Positions 11,742-23,100 of a stretch of 64,000 nucleotides of DNA are shown piece after piece; within the stretch, counting starts at the first letter, position 1, and each line of letters starts with the position of its first letter. The notes under the pieces are model-generated. The model made no database searches. It was given only the letters and a program-made list of their open reading frames with translations, and had not been told where the DNA came from. Origin of the DNA: Amylostereum areolatum (lineage: Eukaryota; Basidiomycota; Agaricomycetes; Russulales; Stereaceae); contig SAXG01000014.1 in NCBI GenBank assembly GCA_012932865.1, forward strand, positions 828,740-892,739, written 5' to 3'. A program made the position numbers and the translations under genes.

Positions 11742-12237
11742 GGTGGACGTGTGGAGGGAGTGGAAAGACCCAGAGGGAGAGGGATGTTTCTCGGCGAGAT
11801 TCCGCTTTGTGTTTTCGTCAGCAGAGCCGTCGGCAAGTCACGTGATGACACAGCTGAGGATCCAACCTTCTCGCGAGATTCAGGTCCTCAGTTCGAGCCT
11901 GGGTCGAATCACTTTTTATGCGTAGTATCCCCCAGCCCTCAGTCCTACGAAGGAGGATTCGAGGGAAGGAATCAAGGATTCATTTTAGGGAGTAAATACA
12001 AATCCTTGAGCTTACAGGACAACGGTTGCACCCATACTACGTTGGGAGCACTCACAGAAGCTTCCATTCTTGAACTGACAGCGTCTGTGCCGCCCAGATG
12101 CACCGCGAGAAGTTCGAAGTTTCGGCGAGCAGAAAGCAAGAACTTGCCGCGACAAATGACCCACGGTAAAGCGTAGAAATAAATGCGCATGCTGTGTAGT
12201 AGTAGGATGTATATGTAGGATAGAGTACTGTCGTAGA
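11742..12237. other. Intergenic
   Basis: About 500 bp upstream of the preceding gene and downstream of the F-box gene. I see no supported gene; open frames here are short. Confidence 0.4.
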
Positions 12238-13057
12238 TTACGACTGACATTCCGATTCTACCACTTCGAATCGCCCGCCCGAAACACCCCTCGCCATGGC
12301 CTTGATCTCGCCCATCCTCCGCTCATGCACTTCCTTCGCGTACACATAATTCAAACACGCCACACGGGGCGGCTCCAGCGCGAGCACGAAACGCAGCGCA
12401 GCGTACTGTGGGTCAGACGAGCCTATGGTCTCCTGCAGCGTGTCGACGATCGCGTAGAACACCGCCTGGCCGGAAAGCTCGTAATGCGTGAGCGTCGGTG
12501 CAAGCGCGGGAAGGTCGGGGAGGAGGAGGTCGGGTGCGCGATATCCTGGTCCGTGGAGGGTGGTGTGGACGTACAGGCGTTGAAGGGCGGGGAGGGGGCA
12601 GGATGGGGGCCAAGGATCCGACGCGAAGTGGCGGGTGCCGATCAGAGTGAGCGTGTGCAAGGCGGGGAGGGCGACGGGGACGAGCGTGCGCGGGTACCCG
12701 CCCGCGGGGGACCATGTTCAGCGTGAGCACCTCCACCGAGTCCTGCACCGCTCGCAAGATCCTCTTGACCGCGCTCGCCACGGTCTTGCGGCCATCGTCC
12801 TCATCGACGTAGGCGCGCTTGGGCTCGATTATGAGCGTGCGCACGCGTCGGAGGGCGGGCGGGCGGCGTTCGAGCATCGTCGCGAGCGCCGGGAGCTGTT
12901 GGGCGGACGAGGCGGAGAGTGACTGGAGTTGATGGGGTGCGGAGACGGCGTTCATGTAGCGCGACACGAGCGCGAGCGCGCGGCCGGTCCTGCCGTCGTC
13001 TGTGCACGCCAGGCGGGAGATGGTCTCCCAGATCTCCATCGGACAGCGGTCCGCCAT
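12238..13057 (-). CDS. F-box protein
   Basis: F-box proteins recruit substrates to SCF ubiquitin ligases. From ATG 13057 the reading opens with an F-box of the type common in Agaricomycetes: CPMEIWETISRLACTDDGRT, then GRALALVSRYMNAVS. A leucine-rich middle follows (RVRTLIIEPKR, VEVLTLNM), then PALHTLTLIGTRHFASD and a C-terminal helix with ACLNYVYAKEVHERR. There are no introns. One extra C in the C-run at 12706-12710 (minus strand) breaks the frame; removing it joins VLTLNMVP directly to AGGYPRTLVPVALPALHTL. With that correction the protein is about 272 residues. Substrate unknown. Confidence 0.75.
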
Positions 13058-13860
13058 ATTGATGTAGGGAGTAGATGTGGGTATAGCAGGTTGTGGCGTG
13101 CTGTCGGGAGCTTCAGAGGCTGGATTGGAGAGAGGCTGGAGGTGAGGATAGCGATGGAGGTGGGCGTGCAAAGGAACGTACCGCCCTGCCAATAGTATAT
13201 GAACATACGGGAACGCGGAGGGGCTGACATCGGGCGCCCCTGGAATGCAACTGTTTTGCGATCGTACCGGATATCTCAAGGATGAATAGGGTTGAAGTGC
13301 CCGTGACGGCGTCAGCTCGGCCAATACCGCTCGAGTTGCCAGGAATGCAACATGCATCTCCTATTGTCGATGCAGATGTGGTAACTTGATCGGAATGCTT
13401 GTTTTCGATGTCATGGACAGCGGCTGGTGTCATGAGCGGCGATAATTCAGGAAATACAACACCCTGTAGAGCATGGCAGCTCGCGATCAGTTCCGGTTGG
13501 AGGCGATACTTTCCACGAGACAGCAGAGATCAAGCCCGAGGAGGATGTTTTGTTTGGGCAGTAAGCAAGCTGGTTTTTTTCTGACACGAGGTAGAGGGTG
13601 AGTATCCAATGATAGTAGGGAAGAGCAAGCGCACGACCCAACTGTTGGAGCTTCCTGCCCGCGGACACGTGCGATTGGTCCGTAGGTGGATCAAGACAAA
13701 GTGGGTACATTGGACATCGTAGCATATAGTAGCATGTGGTAGCTAGACCAGTCGTCGGGATCGTATACGGATCGTCAACGTATAAATACAAAATGAATAC
13801 GAGGAAAACAAGGCATCGTACATACGCGTCCATCCCATCCCAAAAGAAAATGATACATGT
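13058..13860. other. Intergenic
   Basis: About 800 bp between the F-box gene start and the phosphodiesterase stop. I see no gene; a minus-strand frame at 13833-13447 lacks family features. Confidence 0.4.
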
Positions 13861-15421
13861 CTACTTCCCACGGAAGTTGCACTCGACGAGTAGCGGAACG
13901 ACGCCGGCGCCGACGGGCTGCAAAAAGAAATCCATGAGCGTCCATGCCCGCAGCGGCATATCCACCCTTGCACCCTTTTCCCTATCTTCCGCGGATGTCG
14001 CAGTCTGGCTGAGAGCGCTCAACAGGAAGTGAGACACGCGCGAGTTGACGCCCTCGACGCCGAGACCCCAACTTGGCCAACCCCAGCCGGTTGAGACGAT
14101 GGTGGGGGTAGCGAAGGGGAAGGACGAGGCTGAGAAGTAGGTGATGGAGAGGATGCGTTCGAATGCGCTTGGTGGGGCGGGCATAAGCAGTTCTGTGGAC
14201 AGCGACGACTTCTCCGGGATGGAAAGAAAGGACGGGATATGATACCTAGTTGACCAACAGGTGAGACAGGTTCGAGGAGGTTGGGGAAGCAGGTATACGC
14301 ACCAATCCTGAGTACGCACGAGCGTGTCCTTGCATTGCCAGGTGAACCCGGATTTGTCGCTGTCCGGCCAGGTGGTAGGATGAATTCCCATGCGCTCCAG
14401 CCCGCCCCACTCGGCGCCGTCGCCACCGAAACGGCTGAACATGACAGCTTTACCTCGGACCTCACCGAGGTAAGGGATGCGGTTGTCCCAGAACCACATG
14501 CCCATCCCTCCGGGACCCGCTTCGACTTCTTCCTTTACCTTTTGAGAGAAGGTACGTGCGTTGTGTTTGCCATAGTCCTCTTGCTTGATAGACACGACGA
14601 TCGTCTCGCGGTAGGTTTCCGGGGCGGTCAAGAAGTTGTTCAGGTCGGTAAGGATGGACTGGAAGGTCGCGCGTTGGGGGTAAGTGCCATGATACGCGAT
14701 CAAGCGACCGTGCTTGACCGAAAGTCGGATGTCCAGCACGCGGATACCGTTGGCGAACTGGATTGGGAGGGGAGTGGAGACAGACTGGCACTGGCTAACC
14801 GGCCAACCGTAGAATGCCATACTGACATTACGCTATGAGGTCTTGTATCTTTCTGAAGCGGAATTATCACGTACGTGTCGTGAGTACCTATTACGAGCGT
14901 CAGCATCTATTATCGACCAAGGGTCCGAGGAGTTCTCACCAGGCAGGCATACGTCTGTCATGGATAGATCGTCTGGAAGCTGGGACAGGAAGGTGGCCAG
15001 ATCACGCCGGGGAAAGATGAGCACGGACTGGCGTTTCTTCGACTCCTATCCGGCGTGTAGATGTCAGCATGGGAGAGATGCCAGCGGGTGCTATCCAACT
15101 CGCCTTTGAACGATAAATCCGCCATGGGCAATCCTCGGGAACCTCGAGCATCTGCGATTGAGCGGAAGGTCCGACGCGCCTCCTTAGGCTGAGTGAGAAC
15201 TGCTTCGCAAGGACACCATCGCCCGGCGGAAGGGATTTCTCGTGAAGGTTGAGGTCGAGAGTCGAACTGCTGTCGATTTGGGCGGTCCAGTGGGCCAATG
15301 CGAAGCTGTGTTTGGCCTTGGGGACGGTCACCGAGGTGTTCGCCTGCACGGTGAGCGGAGTACCATGTTTCGAACGGAAGACGACAGCGCCCTCGGTAAG
15401 GTTGAAGACCTGGATATGCAT
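13861..15421 (-). CDS. PLC-like phosphodiesterase (PI-PLC X domain)
   Basis: TIM-barrel fold related to phosphatidylinositol-specific phospholipase C. Five exons (15421-15104, 15045-14940, 14887-14875, 14821-14303, 14245-13861) sum to 1,341 bases, 446 residues. The N-terminal third is a beta-rich accessory domain (MHIQVFNLTEG). The X domain begins SMTDVCLPGTHDTMAFYG, whose first catalytic His is in GTHDT. It continues with the second strand IRVLDIRLSV and the second catalytic-His region LIAYHGTYPQ, then VVSIKQEDY. The C-terminus ends LVECNFRGK as in fungal members. Intron 1 uses a GC donor (AAG|GCGAGT, ending GATAG). No signal peptide, so the protein is probably intracellular. Natural substrate not deducible. 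Confidence 0.88.
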
Positions 15422-15653
15422 GGCAGATGAAAGTCCGGGAGCCAGAGCACCTCGGAGTCGGATGGGTGCACCCTCGAGGACCAAGTCCGACCTCCCGTAG
15501 CGCACGCTTACGTCACTCTTTCCCGCGCGTCGGGGTCAGATGACCAGACGCGTTGCCATTCCAGTCGCGCTTCCCCTCCTCCCTCTCCTCCTCGTACCGC
15601 TGCCCACAACCTTCTGCCGCTAAATCGTGGTCAAAAAGACTGCAAAACCATTT
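15422..15653. other. Intergenic with Pol III-type terminator
   Basis: Reading minus from 15653, T-runs (TTTT, then TTTTT near 15634-15645) follow the 3' end of the tRNA-like sequence and would serve as a Pol III terminator. Confidence 0.4.
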
Positions 15654-15770
15654 GACGAGAGTGGGATTCGAACCCACGCCCGTCGGTTATTCCCGGGGGT
15701 CCAAATCCCACCTGACAGCACCAAGCCACTGACTTTGGACGCTGTTTGACCGCAAGGCCGTGGCCATTTC
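15654..15770 (-). tRNA. tRNA-Leu-like gene or remnant
   Basis: The minus strand carries a perfect T arm, GTGGGTTCGAATCCCAC (15677-15661), followed by TCTCGTC as the acceptor 3' strand and then T-runs. The GC-rich variable arm before it fits a class II (Leu/Ser) tRNA. Further upstream CCAAA and TTTGG can pair as an anticodon stem around GTCAGT, which would give anticodon CAG (Leu) with an intron of about 21 bases, and GGCCTTGCGGTC resembles a Leu D arm. No 5' strand complementary to TCTCGTC lies next to it, so this copy looks defective. The best partner, GGCGAGA, lies 1.1 kb away at 16811. Confidence 0.45.
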
Positions 15771-15915
15771 TGGCCAAAGGCTCGGATGAGCCTGCCGCAC
15801 AACTGTTTCTGGCCGCGCCGGCGGCCACGGCTATTTCCGGCGAAAGCCCGCGCGCGCACGTGACCGACCGCACACGACGCGACTGTCATCCAGGATTTCT
15901 TGTTCTGCACCCACC

Positions 15916-16792
15916 ATGGCAAAAGAGTCTGTTGACCACGCGCTCAGCCGCCTGCCCAACAACGGCCTGTGAGTCCCCTCTCCTTCCCTGGATTCATATC
16001 TCACCCCCCATCAGCATCAAGCCCATCCCACCCGTGTGAGTTCCTCTCCCTCCTTATGTAATCTTCCCACTCACCCGCTCAGGCCCAACATCAACTACCA
16101 ACACCGGACCATCGCCGCCGTTCACTCGCGCGTTGCCAGCGCCCGAGTGACAGCAGAGGTTGTCTCCTATGGTGACACCTCTCAGACCGCCAACCCGTGG
16201 AGGGGTACGGAGGAGCCACAGGACCACCACGACGATTGGGTACGTCAGCCCCCGCATGCATATATGCGCTACTAACACACATCAAAGCAACCTCGGGAAG
16301 AACCCGTCGCCAAACCCGAACCGCAAGGCGAGGTCATCGTCCTCGACACGGATACGGACGACACGGAGCGCCCCGCCGACCCGGAGCCACCCGCCAAGGC
16401 CGCCGTTCTCAAGCGCAAGCGCAAGACTATCCCCAGCTCGGATGACGAACGTGTCGTTCCCACCAAGAAAAAGGGAAAAGTGGTCGCATCCTCCGAGGAC
16501 GACTTTGACGACGAGGGTTCCGCGGCCGACAGCGCTCCCGCCTCCCCCGTCACGTCGCGCGTCCGCGCAAACAAGCCCGCTCTGGTACCGTCCACCGACG
16601 GCATCCTGCTCGACCTGGTACGTTCCCCCGTCCGCTCTCCGGTACCGTACTCACGCCCAACAGAGGCTCCCCGTCATCCTCGCCGATCACATCATAGGTC
16701 GCGCCATCGGTCCCATCCCCGGCCTCGGCACTCAGAAAGTGACCGTGCCATTTCGTGGGTTCAAATCCCACTACCTTAGTCTGGCGCCTTAG
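15916..16792 (+). CDS. Unknown charged protein whose end overlaps antisense tRNA
   Basis: Not recognised. The start ATG is in a strong context (CACCATGG). Exons can be joined through GTGAGT- and GTACGT-type introns at about 15971-16014, 16036-16080, 16240-16287 and 16618-16663. The protein begins MAKESVDHALSRLPNNGL. Its centre is strongly charged with nuclear-localisation-like runs (LKRKRKT, TKKKGK) and acidic patches (SSEDDFDDEG). The last exon reads RLPVILADHIIGRAIGPIPG and then runs into sequence antisense to a tRNA-Leu, giving the tail RGFKSHYLSLAP before TAG at 16790. The true gene may have been longer and cut off here. The nuclear location is inference only. Confidence 0.6.
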
Positions 16793-16811
16793 ACCGCTCG
16801 GCCATCTCGCC
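16774..16811 (-). tRNA. tRNA-Leu 5' half
   Basis: On the minus strand from 16811 the bases read as an almost canonical class II tRNA 5' half: acceptor GGCGAGA, T8, D arm GGCCGAGCGGTCTAAGGC, and the 5' side of the anticodon arm GCCAGACTAAGG (anticodon AAG if the loop is CTAAGGT). The expected TCTGG strand, variable arm and T arm do not follow. Instead the next bases are GTGGGATTTGAACCCAC, which is a T arm in the wrong orientation. So this is a truncated or rearranged tRNA-Leu. Confidence 0.6.
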
Positions 16812-17341
16812 TTGTCCTCTGGCCGCCCTTATGCTCTCATAGGGCCTTCGGGGCGTTGTTCGGGCTCCGTGTATGATTATACTTAGCTCATTTTCCAGGA
16901 CACACTGGACGGCAACTTGTCTCGGACCATGTCCAGCTAGGTCCAGCTTCCCACCTCCCGCTTGTGGGCACACCCCTCAACTCGATAACCCTCGCGAGGA
17001 CACCATTCTTATTCAAGTTGTCCGCGGTTTGAGTGAGTCCTCAAGAAGCCCTGTAAGGTCTGCTTGAAAACGGCGTTAGTTATCACTTTGCCGTGAGGCT
17101 TTCGCGTTCTTACACCTGGTCCACACTTAAATGACACCTTTCCCCGCTTTGGTCTGACTCGTCTCAAAGGTATCCCCGCACTATCGTCTCGGTCTGGCCG
17201 CCTTAACAACGACTCGTCCTTCAAAATGGCTGTCTTCTCCAAGAGACTTGACCAACAGACCCCCTCCCCCGACCGCACCTTCTCTGACTCACACTTCGAA
17301 CCCCCAGCCCCCTCCTTGCGACGCGCTTTGCTTTGGTCATC
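16812..17341. other. Intergenic
   Basis: About 530 bp between the tRNA fragment and a DUF6593 gene, presumably its upstream region. An ATG at 17226 opens a short frame that stops before the DUF6593 start. Confidence 0.4.
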
Positions 17342-18079
17342 ATGAAGCTCCTTTTCTTATCGGACGATCCCATGCGAACAACCCTCGCATCGCCCAACGG
17401 TCAAAAGCACTATCGAGTTCTCACCAAAACCCCGTTGTCCTCTCTCCAGTCGAGCAAGTCGCAGGTCGTCTCTCTCCGGGAAAACACAAAGCGTGTCGTG
17501 GGCGAGATCACCTGGGGAAGCATGGGCCGCAAGACCATGGTGCGGAGTGACCTCTTCCAGAGCTACCTCCCGGACGGGACCCCCGCTGCACACGGAAAGG
17601 TAGACGTGAACGAGCTCCTGTACCACACGACGTTCGCAAGGTACGCAGCTAAACCACCTCGGAGCCGTGGACGATGTATCAACAGCACCCTAGGTCGCGT
17701 TCATTTACAGGTCAGGATATGGAGGAATACAAGTGGAAGTTTGTACGGACCTGCGGTCACGAGGTGCGACCCCTCCCCCCAATGTCGTTTATCATTCCAT
17801 CCCCTCATGACTACATATCAGCTCATCCACATCCCGTCTGGTGCCGTGAAGGCCCTCTACAACCCATTCCCCGAATTCGTGCCGGCGGGCCTCTTCAAGG
17901 GACGGGCGTTGACCTCGCTCACGATTCACCCGACGTGTACGCTCAACATGGACATCGTTGTGCTCACGTTGATCATCGTCGAGAAGAAACGGAGGGATAT
18001 TTTGTGCGACCCCACAGCTACCGCGCCGGAACATGACGAAGATCCTGTTGAAGCGGGAGTGGAGAGTGGCATGGCTTGA
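17342..18079 (+). CDS. DUF6593 protein, second copy
   Basis: Divergent paralogue of the gene at 6066-6795. Exon 1 (17342-17640) starts MKLLFLSDDPMRTTLASPNG, matching the DUF6593 N-terminal strand. Exon 2 (17711-17763) carries the diagnostic GQDMEEYKWKF. Exon 3 (17822-18079) carries IPSGAVKALYNPFPEF and ends with MDIVVLTLIIVEKKRRD, the C-terminal helix of the domain. The junction of exons 1 and 2 is off by one base whichever canonical sites are used, so a single extra base is likely near 17640 or 17711. The C-terminal extension is acidic (HDEDPVEAGVESGMA). Function unknown. Confidence 0.75.
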   Translation: MKLLFLSDDPMRTTLASPNGQKHYRVLTKTPLSSLQSSKSQVVSLRENTKRVVGEITWGSMGRKTMVRSDLFQSYLPDGTPAAHGKVDVNELLYHTTFARYAAKPPRSRGRCINSTLGRVHLQVRIWRNTSGSLYGPAVTRCDPSPQCRLSFHPLMTTYQLIHIPSGAVKALYNPFPEFVPAGLFKGRALTSLTIHPTCTLNMDIVVLTLIIVEKKRRDILCDPTATAPEHDEDPVEAGVESGMA

Positions 18080-18557
18080 TACGCGCGCCTACGCGCGCGC
18101 CGCGCAGATCAGTGTCGCGGAGATGAATGCCTTCCTTGTGTCGATGTCCTGGTCTGCGTACCCTATGTCCCGTTATAATCCGTCCTGTATCCTGGATAAT
18201 GTCCCCCCATCCTGCATTGCCATTATCAGTGCTCACGCCATCGTGTTGCGAATTACGGTACGCTTGGTCGAGCCCATATCGCAGTCGCGGGAACATTCGG
18301 ATGCGGTCGGACATCCGTGATCACACGACTTTTACAGGCGGGCGCCGACCCACTTGAGGTCCTGATATGCTTTCCGCTTCCTTCCAAATGTTCTCATCTC
18401 CCCCCCTTCTCCCTCCCCCCTTCTCAACGATCCTTCAACGGAGCAGCGCGAAGACGTAGAAATCTCCGGCATTTGCGTCGCTTTGCTCGGCGAACTTCGG
18501 CCTCCGCACGGCACAACACCCTACTATCCCACCGGCTTGTTCACAACCCCCCACAAG
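18080..18557. other. Intergenic
   Basis: About 480 bp, pyrimidine-rich near 18395-18425, leading to the F-box/LRR gene start. I see no gene. Confidence 0.4.
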
Positions 18558-20045
18558 ATGAGTTTCGCACAGACTACTACAGAAACAAGGACCATTCTCC
18601 TTCGACCAAGACCGCTTGCTCGTAACCCAGGGAGCTTCACGCTGCTTCCTCTTCTCCCGCTCAGACCGCCTCCGAAAGTGTTGCCGTCGGAAATATGGTC
18701 CCACGTGCTCAGTTTCGTTGTCCAAGATGACGACGTCGAATTGGAGAGGCTCGAAGTGGAGGATAGACGGAGGGTGCTGAGATGGCGATGGAAGATGCTG
18801 TTCGTGTGTAAAACCTGGCTGGTGAGTGTCTGTCCCTTCGTTTCTCATTCCAAGCGACCTAGAGCGCGCGCGGTCGACGATATGGGGAACGTCTCCTTCA
18901 GAATGCTATATAATTACATCCAGTTTGGCCAGTATTGACGCTTCTCGCAGGATGACGTTCGACCGCTGCTGTACGCGAGCGTGCACATCTTCACACTTTC
19001 CTCGCTGGACAAATTTGTCACTCAACTACACCATTCAGAACAACACTGGGACTCTATTAGACGCATACCATACTCTACTCCAGGACGCTGGGTCCAAGCC
19101 ATCGACGTTTCCGAAGTCCGGTCAACAATCCTAGCGGCCGCTAACTCGATCGACCGACTGCTCACCACGCTTTTCCCTCTCCTGCCCTTCCTCGAGAACC
19201 TTACCCTTAGCCGAGAGCTCACGCTCAGCAAGTCGGCCACGCGGAGCCTCCGTCACAAGGACGGGACGGAGCGCCTCCGCACGCTCAAGGGCCTCCGAGT
19301 GTCTCCGCACATCCCCGAGTTTTCCCTCGGCACTCCGAGTGTGGACGATCCAACCATCGAGCTCCTTCAGCGCTGTGAGCAGCTTCAGCAGCTCGAGGTC
19401 TCCAACGATGTGGTCGTGGGTCCGGACCAGCAGACAGATCTTGACCCGGACGACCTCCTATTCGCCTTCCCCACCGCTCCCGCGCTCAACCTCCCACGCC
19501 TCCAATTCCTATTCATCCATGTCCTCTACCCTTCCTCCGTCCTTTCCGCGCTCCTCAACACACCACTTCCCGCCTTGCGCCACCTCATGATCACCCCATT
19601 CGACGATGGCCCGAACCCAGCGCTCGCTGACTTCCTCTCCGTGCACGGTGCCCATCTCTCCACGCTCCACCTCGCAACCCCCAAACACTGGCCGATCACC
19701 GTGCAGCCCCGGACGCTCAATGTACTCCGCCACTGCCCGCACCTCAAGCACCTCTCCATCGACTACCCGCTGCCTACGCTCATCTTGCCCCCGGGCATGA
19801 ACCACCCACTGCAGGTGCTCACGATTCCCCGGCCCAACACGCGATTTCTCCAGGAGCTTGAGCGACTGCTGCCGCGGCTCGCGGGCTTATCCGTGGTGCG
19901 CGCGCGGAATGTGCGGTGGTTGAAGAGCGGAATGTCGGGGAAAGCGCTCGAGGCGGGCGTGCAAGGCGAGATGAGGGACTGGAGAAAAAGACTGGCGAGG
20001 AGAGGAGTCAGGCTTGTCGATGGGGATTGGAAAGATCCGTTGTAA
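18558..20045 (+). CDS. F-box / leucine-rich repeat protein
   Basis: Probable SCF substrate receptor. Two exons, 18558-18821 and 18951-20045, total 1,359 bases (452 residues) with a clean GTGAGT intron. The F-box is at about residues 36-90: LPSEIWSHVLSFVVQDDDVE, then WRWKMLFVCKTWL. The remainder is rich in leucine repeats typical of fungal F-box proteins (FLENLTLSRELTLS, LPRLQFLFIHVLYPSS, LNVLRHCPHLKHLSIDYPLP). It ends in a basic helix (WRKRLARRGVRLVDGDWKD). No frame break was needed. The substrate cannot be predicted. Confidence 0.82.
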
Positions 20046-20196
20046 GTCATTGTGTATTTCTCGTGATTGCTAGTTTTTACATGCTCTGCCGATCTATTCC
20101 ACTGCTAATGCTATCCACCTACCCTTGTTCATGTACTCGTACACTATCCTACATCACCACTTTCGCGTAACTGCAGAACCTTCGCCAGCAATTGTA

Positions 20197-23100
20197 CTAG
20201 AGCCAATGCAACTTCCCCGCCATGTTGTTGTGAATGGGTCTCAGCGCGGCCCTCCACTGATCGAGGTTGAATTCGTCCGTGGACAGGATCGAGGTCAGAT
20301 CGTTCGGCAGCATGTTGTAGTCGAAGTAGTTCCAAGCCTCCTTGCAGAGTTCCTAATGGAGAAGAAATCAGCTGGACGACACGACGTAGGTGAGGCAGAA
20401 GGGCAGACGTCGGCGTCTGTAGAAAAGTGACGGTGAGTATGATAAGTTTGTCTGCAGACGGGATCACGTACAGTAAACGGGCGCAGGAACAGAGACGGAG
20501 CGTGTCGTCTGCGCACAGACGTGGCACAAGTAGTAGGACAGGTCCTGGAGACTAAAGGAGCGCAGGTTAGACGCGAACGACGTAGCAATGGAGACACGTA
20601 CACCTCGTCGTCCAACTCCACCGCCCGCTTTAGGATGGTGTAGTGGGCAGGGCGACTCGCTAAGATCACGCAAGGTATTCAGCGAGGGTACACGCAATAC
20701 TACAAGAACAACCTACTGCCCAGGATTCCAGCGTGTGACATGAGATAGAAGTTGGTACGACCATTGCGAGAAGTAATCGTGTCGTCAATGAGAATTCCGG
20801 GGTCGATGTTCCGCCCCGGGCTGGATACCGTGGTCAGCAACATACATCGCGCACCATAAAGCATGTGTACTTCGTGGAGTTCTTGGGGAAAAACCGAACA
20901 TGATGCCTACGGTACATGACAGTCAGGTACAGTGGCAAAACAAGACAGGATGAAGGCTGGCACGCACCGCTTTTCGACCACAATGTAGGTCAATTTGACA
21001 TCTGCATTGGTCTCAGCCCTTACTTGCTGCAAGGCGCCTGGAAGGATAGGAGGGTTCGTTGGAGGCTTTCGTACTGTGAATGAGTTACAGCCTACCGTTA
21101 ATCGCCTGCTGTTCACGCAAGCCTGTGTCGTCATACTGTCCCTCGGATATACCGTCTCTGTAAAAGATCAAATTGACTGGAAGGAAATTCGTCTCCTTGT
21201 GGAAGAATTTGATGGAACGCTGGAGGAGACCCAATTTGGTGAATACAATACCACGACACGGTTGCCTAAAACCTACATAGACCATATCTCCCAGATCGTC
21301 CACGAAGTCGACCCGTGGCTCTTGGATCTTCACGAATCCTGCGTACTTGGTGGCATATCTATCGTGAGATGCTACAAGGCCAGCAACGGACGGTTTTCCC
21401 GCGATGCCAGGACCAGGGTGCGTAACATCCAGACCTAAGGTCAATCTCAGGTCAATGACATCTGTAAAATGTTTCCCGAAAGAAAAGCACATACCCAAAA
21501 TTATGACCGGTTTCCCGAAAATAGACGACGCCAGGCGAGGGTTTTGTTTGGGGACAGAGTTGATACCGCCTAGCCTGGCATTCATCCTGGATGAAAGAAA
21601 TGAGGACAAGCTGGAACGTATAAGGAAGACCACTGACTTCAATGCCAAGTTAGTGCACCATAGATCGTTAGGCTTGACTTTGCTAAGCACCTGTTCACGG
21701 TCGGTAAGAGGGGTGCGGCGAATACAGAAGAGGAATAACAAACCGAGCACTGCGTCGCGCATCCCACCACGGTATCGCCCCAATATTTGATACTTTTGTG
21801 CAGCTCCGATGCGTTGTTGGGCAAGAATACCACGATGATCGTGGGCGGTTTCGTGATTGCCGCTATGATCCTCTGCAGAATGTCAGGCGGAAAGACTGGC
21901 CAGAAAATTAAGAACCTTACTTCAGGGTTCCATGTAGGAAGGCGTATCACTTGCGGGGGGTTTTGTCCTTGTCTCATCATTCCTAGGGGTCGACGAGGGT
22001 AAGTGGTATATGTAACCGGCCATCGAAGCAACTTACCAAGTGCTTGACAGTTTTGCAAAAGCTTTCCTAGCACAGCGTGTACCTTCTGCTCGTCAGCCTG
22101 GCCGATGGTAACACACACCCACTCCTGAATTTTAGCCGGCAGGAAAAAGTTTGCGGGAGGGACACTCCATTGGCCGTCCCCCTACAGCAAGCAAATGATA
22201 CTACGTCACTCAAAACCAGACAAAAATTGTGCCAGAACTTACCACTTCAGCTTGGATCTGATTGTACTGAGCGGCAGGTGCGGCCAACGCCTTTCCCACA
22301 ACCTCCACCTGTCGATCATCCACGCGAACGTCGGCGCCCGAGTTTCGTAAGAAATAAGAACCGGAGTATCCCAAGAACTGGTGTCGACGATCATTTTAGC
22401 TGACATCACAGGTCGATATGAGCAGCTTACCTCCCCTGCAACTGCCTGGCGAATATGCCGAATACGGTCGCCAGGTTTCACGGTCGCAGTTCTAACCATT
22501 TGAGTTTGCTGAGCCTCTGCCAGTTGACGCATGTATCGCTGCCCAGGGACGATCTCGCAAAACTCTGCAGGAATCAACGTGCTCTTGTCGTCATTGACGT
22601 AGACCCCGAATATGTCGCAATGGTTAAGACGACGGTTCCGGCTGGTATAGTATTGCTGTACGAGATAAAGAGAGATGAGTATTTATTCATCTAGTAGCGA
22701 GCAGGACCACGATATCTTACGTCGACTGTCGGATGAGAGATTGATCCGTCATTGCGGTCTGTAAAGGGAAACGTTTGACGCCCGGCTTTGAGGCAAAGGT
22801 CGCGTATCTTTCGCATACGAGGATATCCTGTAGTGGTCACAAAAGTAACCCGGACGTCTTTGAGAGCGTGGCGGAGTTTCTTCCACGGGACCGATCGTTC
22901 GTGGAGTCTCTCGATGTCGCTTACGTTCGGTGCGTCGAGGAACTCCATTGCCCAGGAGATGAGAGGCCCTGCTTTGTACCTGTCGAGATCGTTAGCTTCA
23001 TTGGGGAACCAACGCCAGAAGACACGATGTGCGACTTACATGGCATTGGTCGCGATGTCAACGTTGACTACGACTTTGCCGATCACAGGCTTGACGCTCC

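Noticed and set aside
16746..16811. Permuted (circularly rearranged) tRNA gene
   Set aside because: A permuted tRNA needs both halves on the same strand in swapped order; here the adjacent T arm is on the opposite strand.
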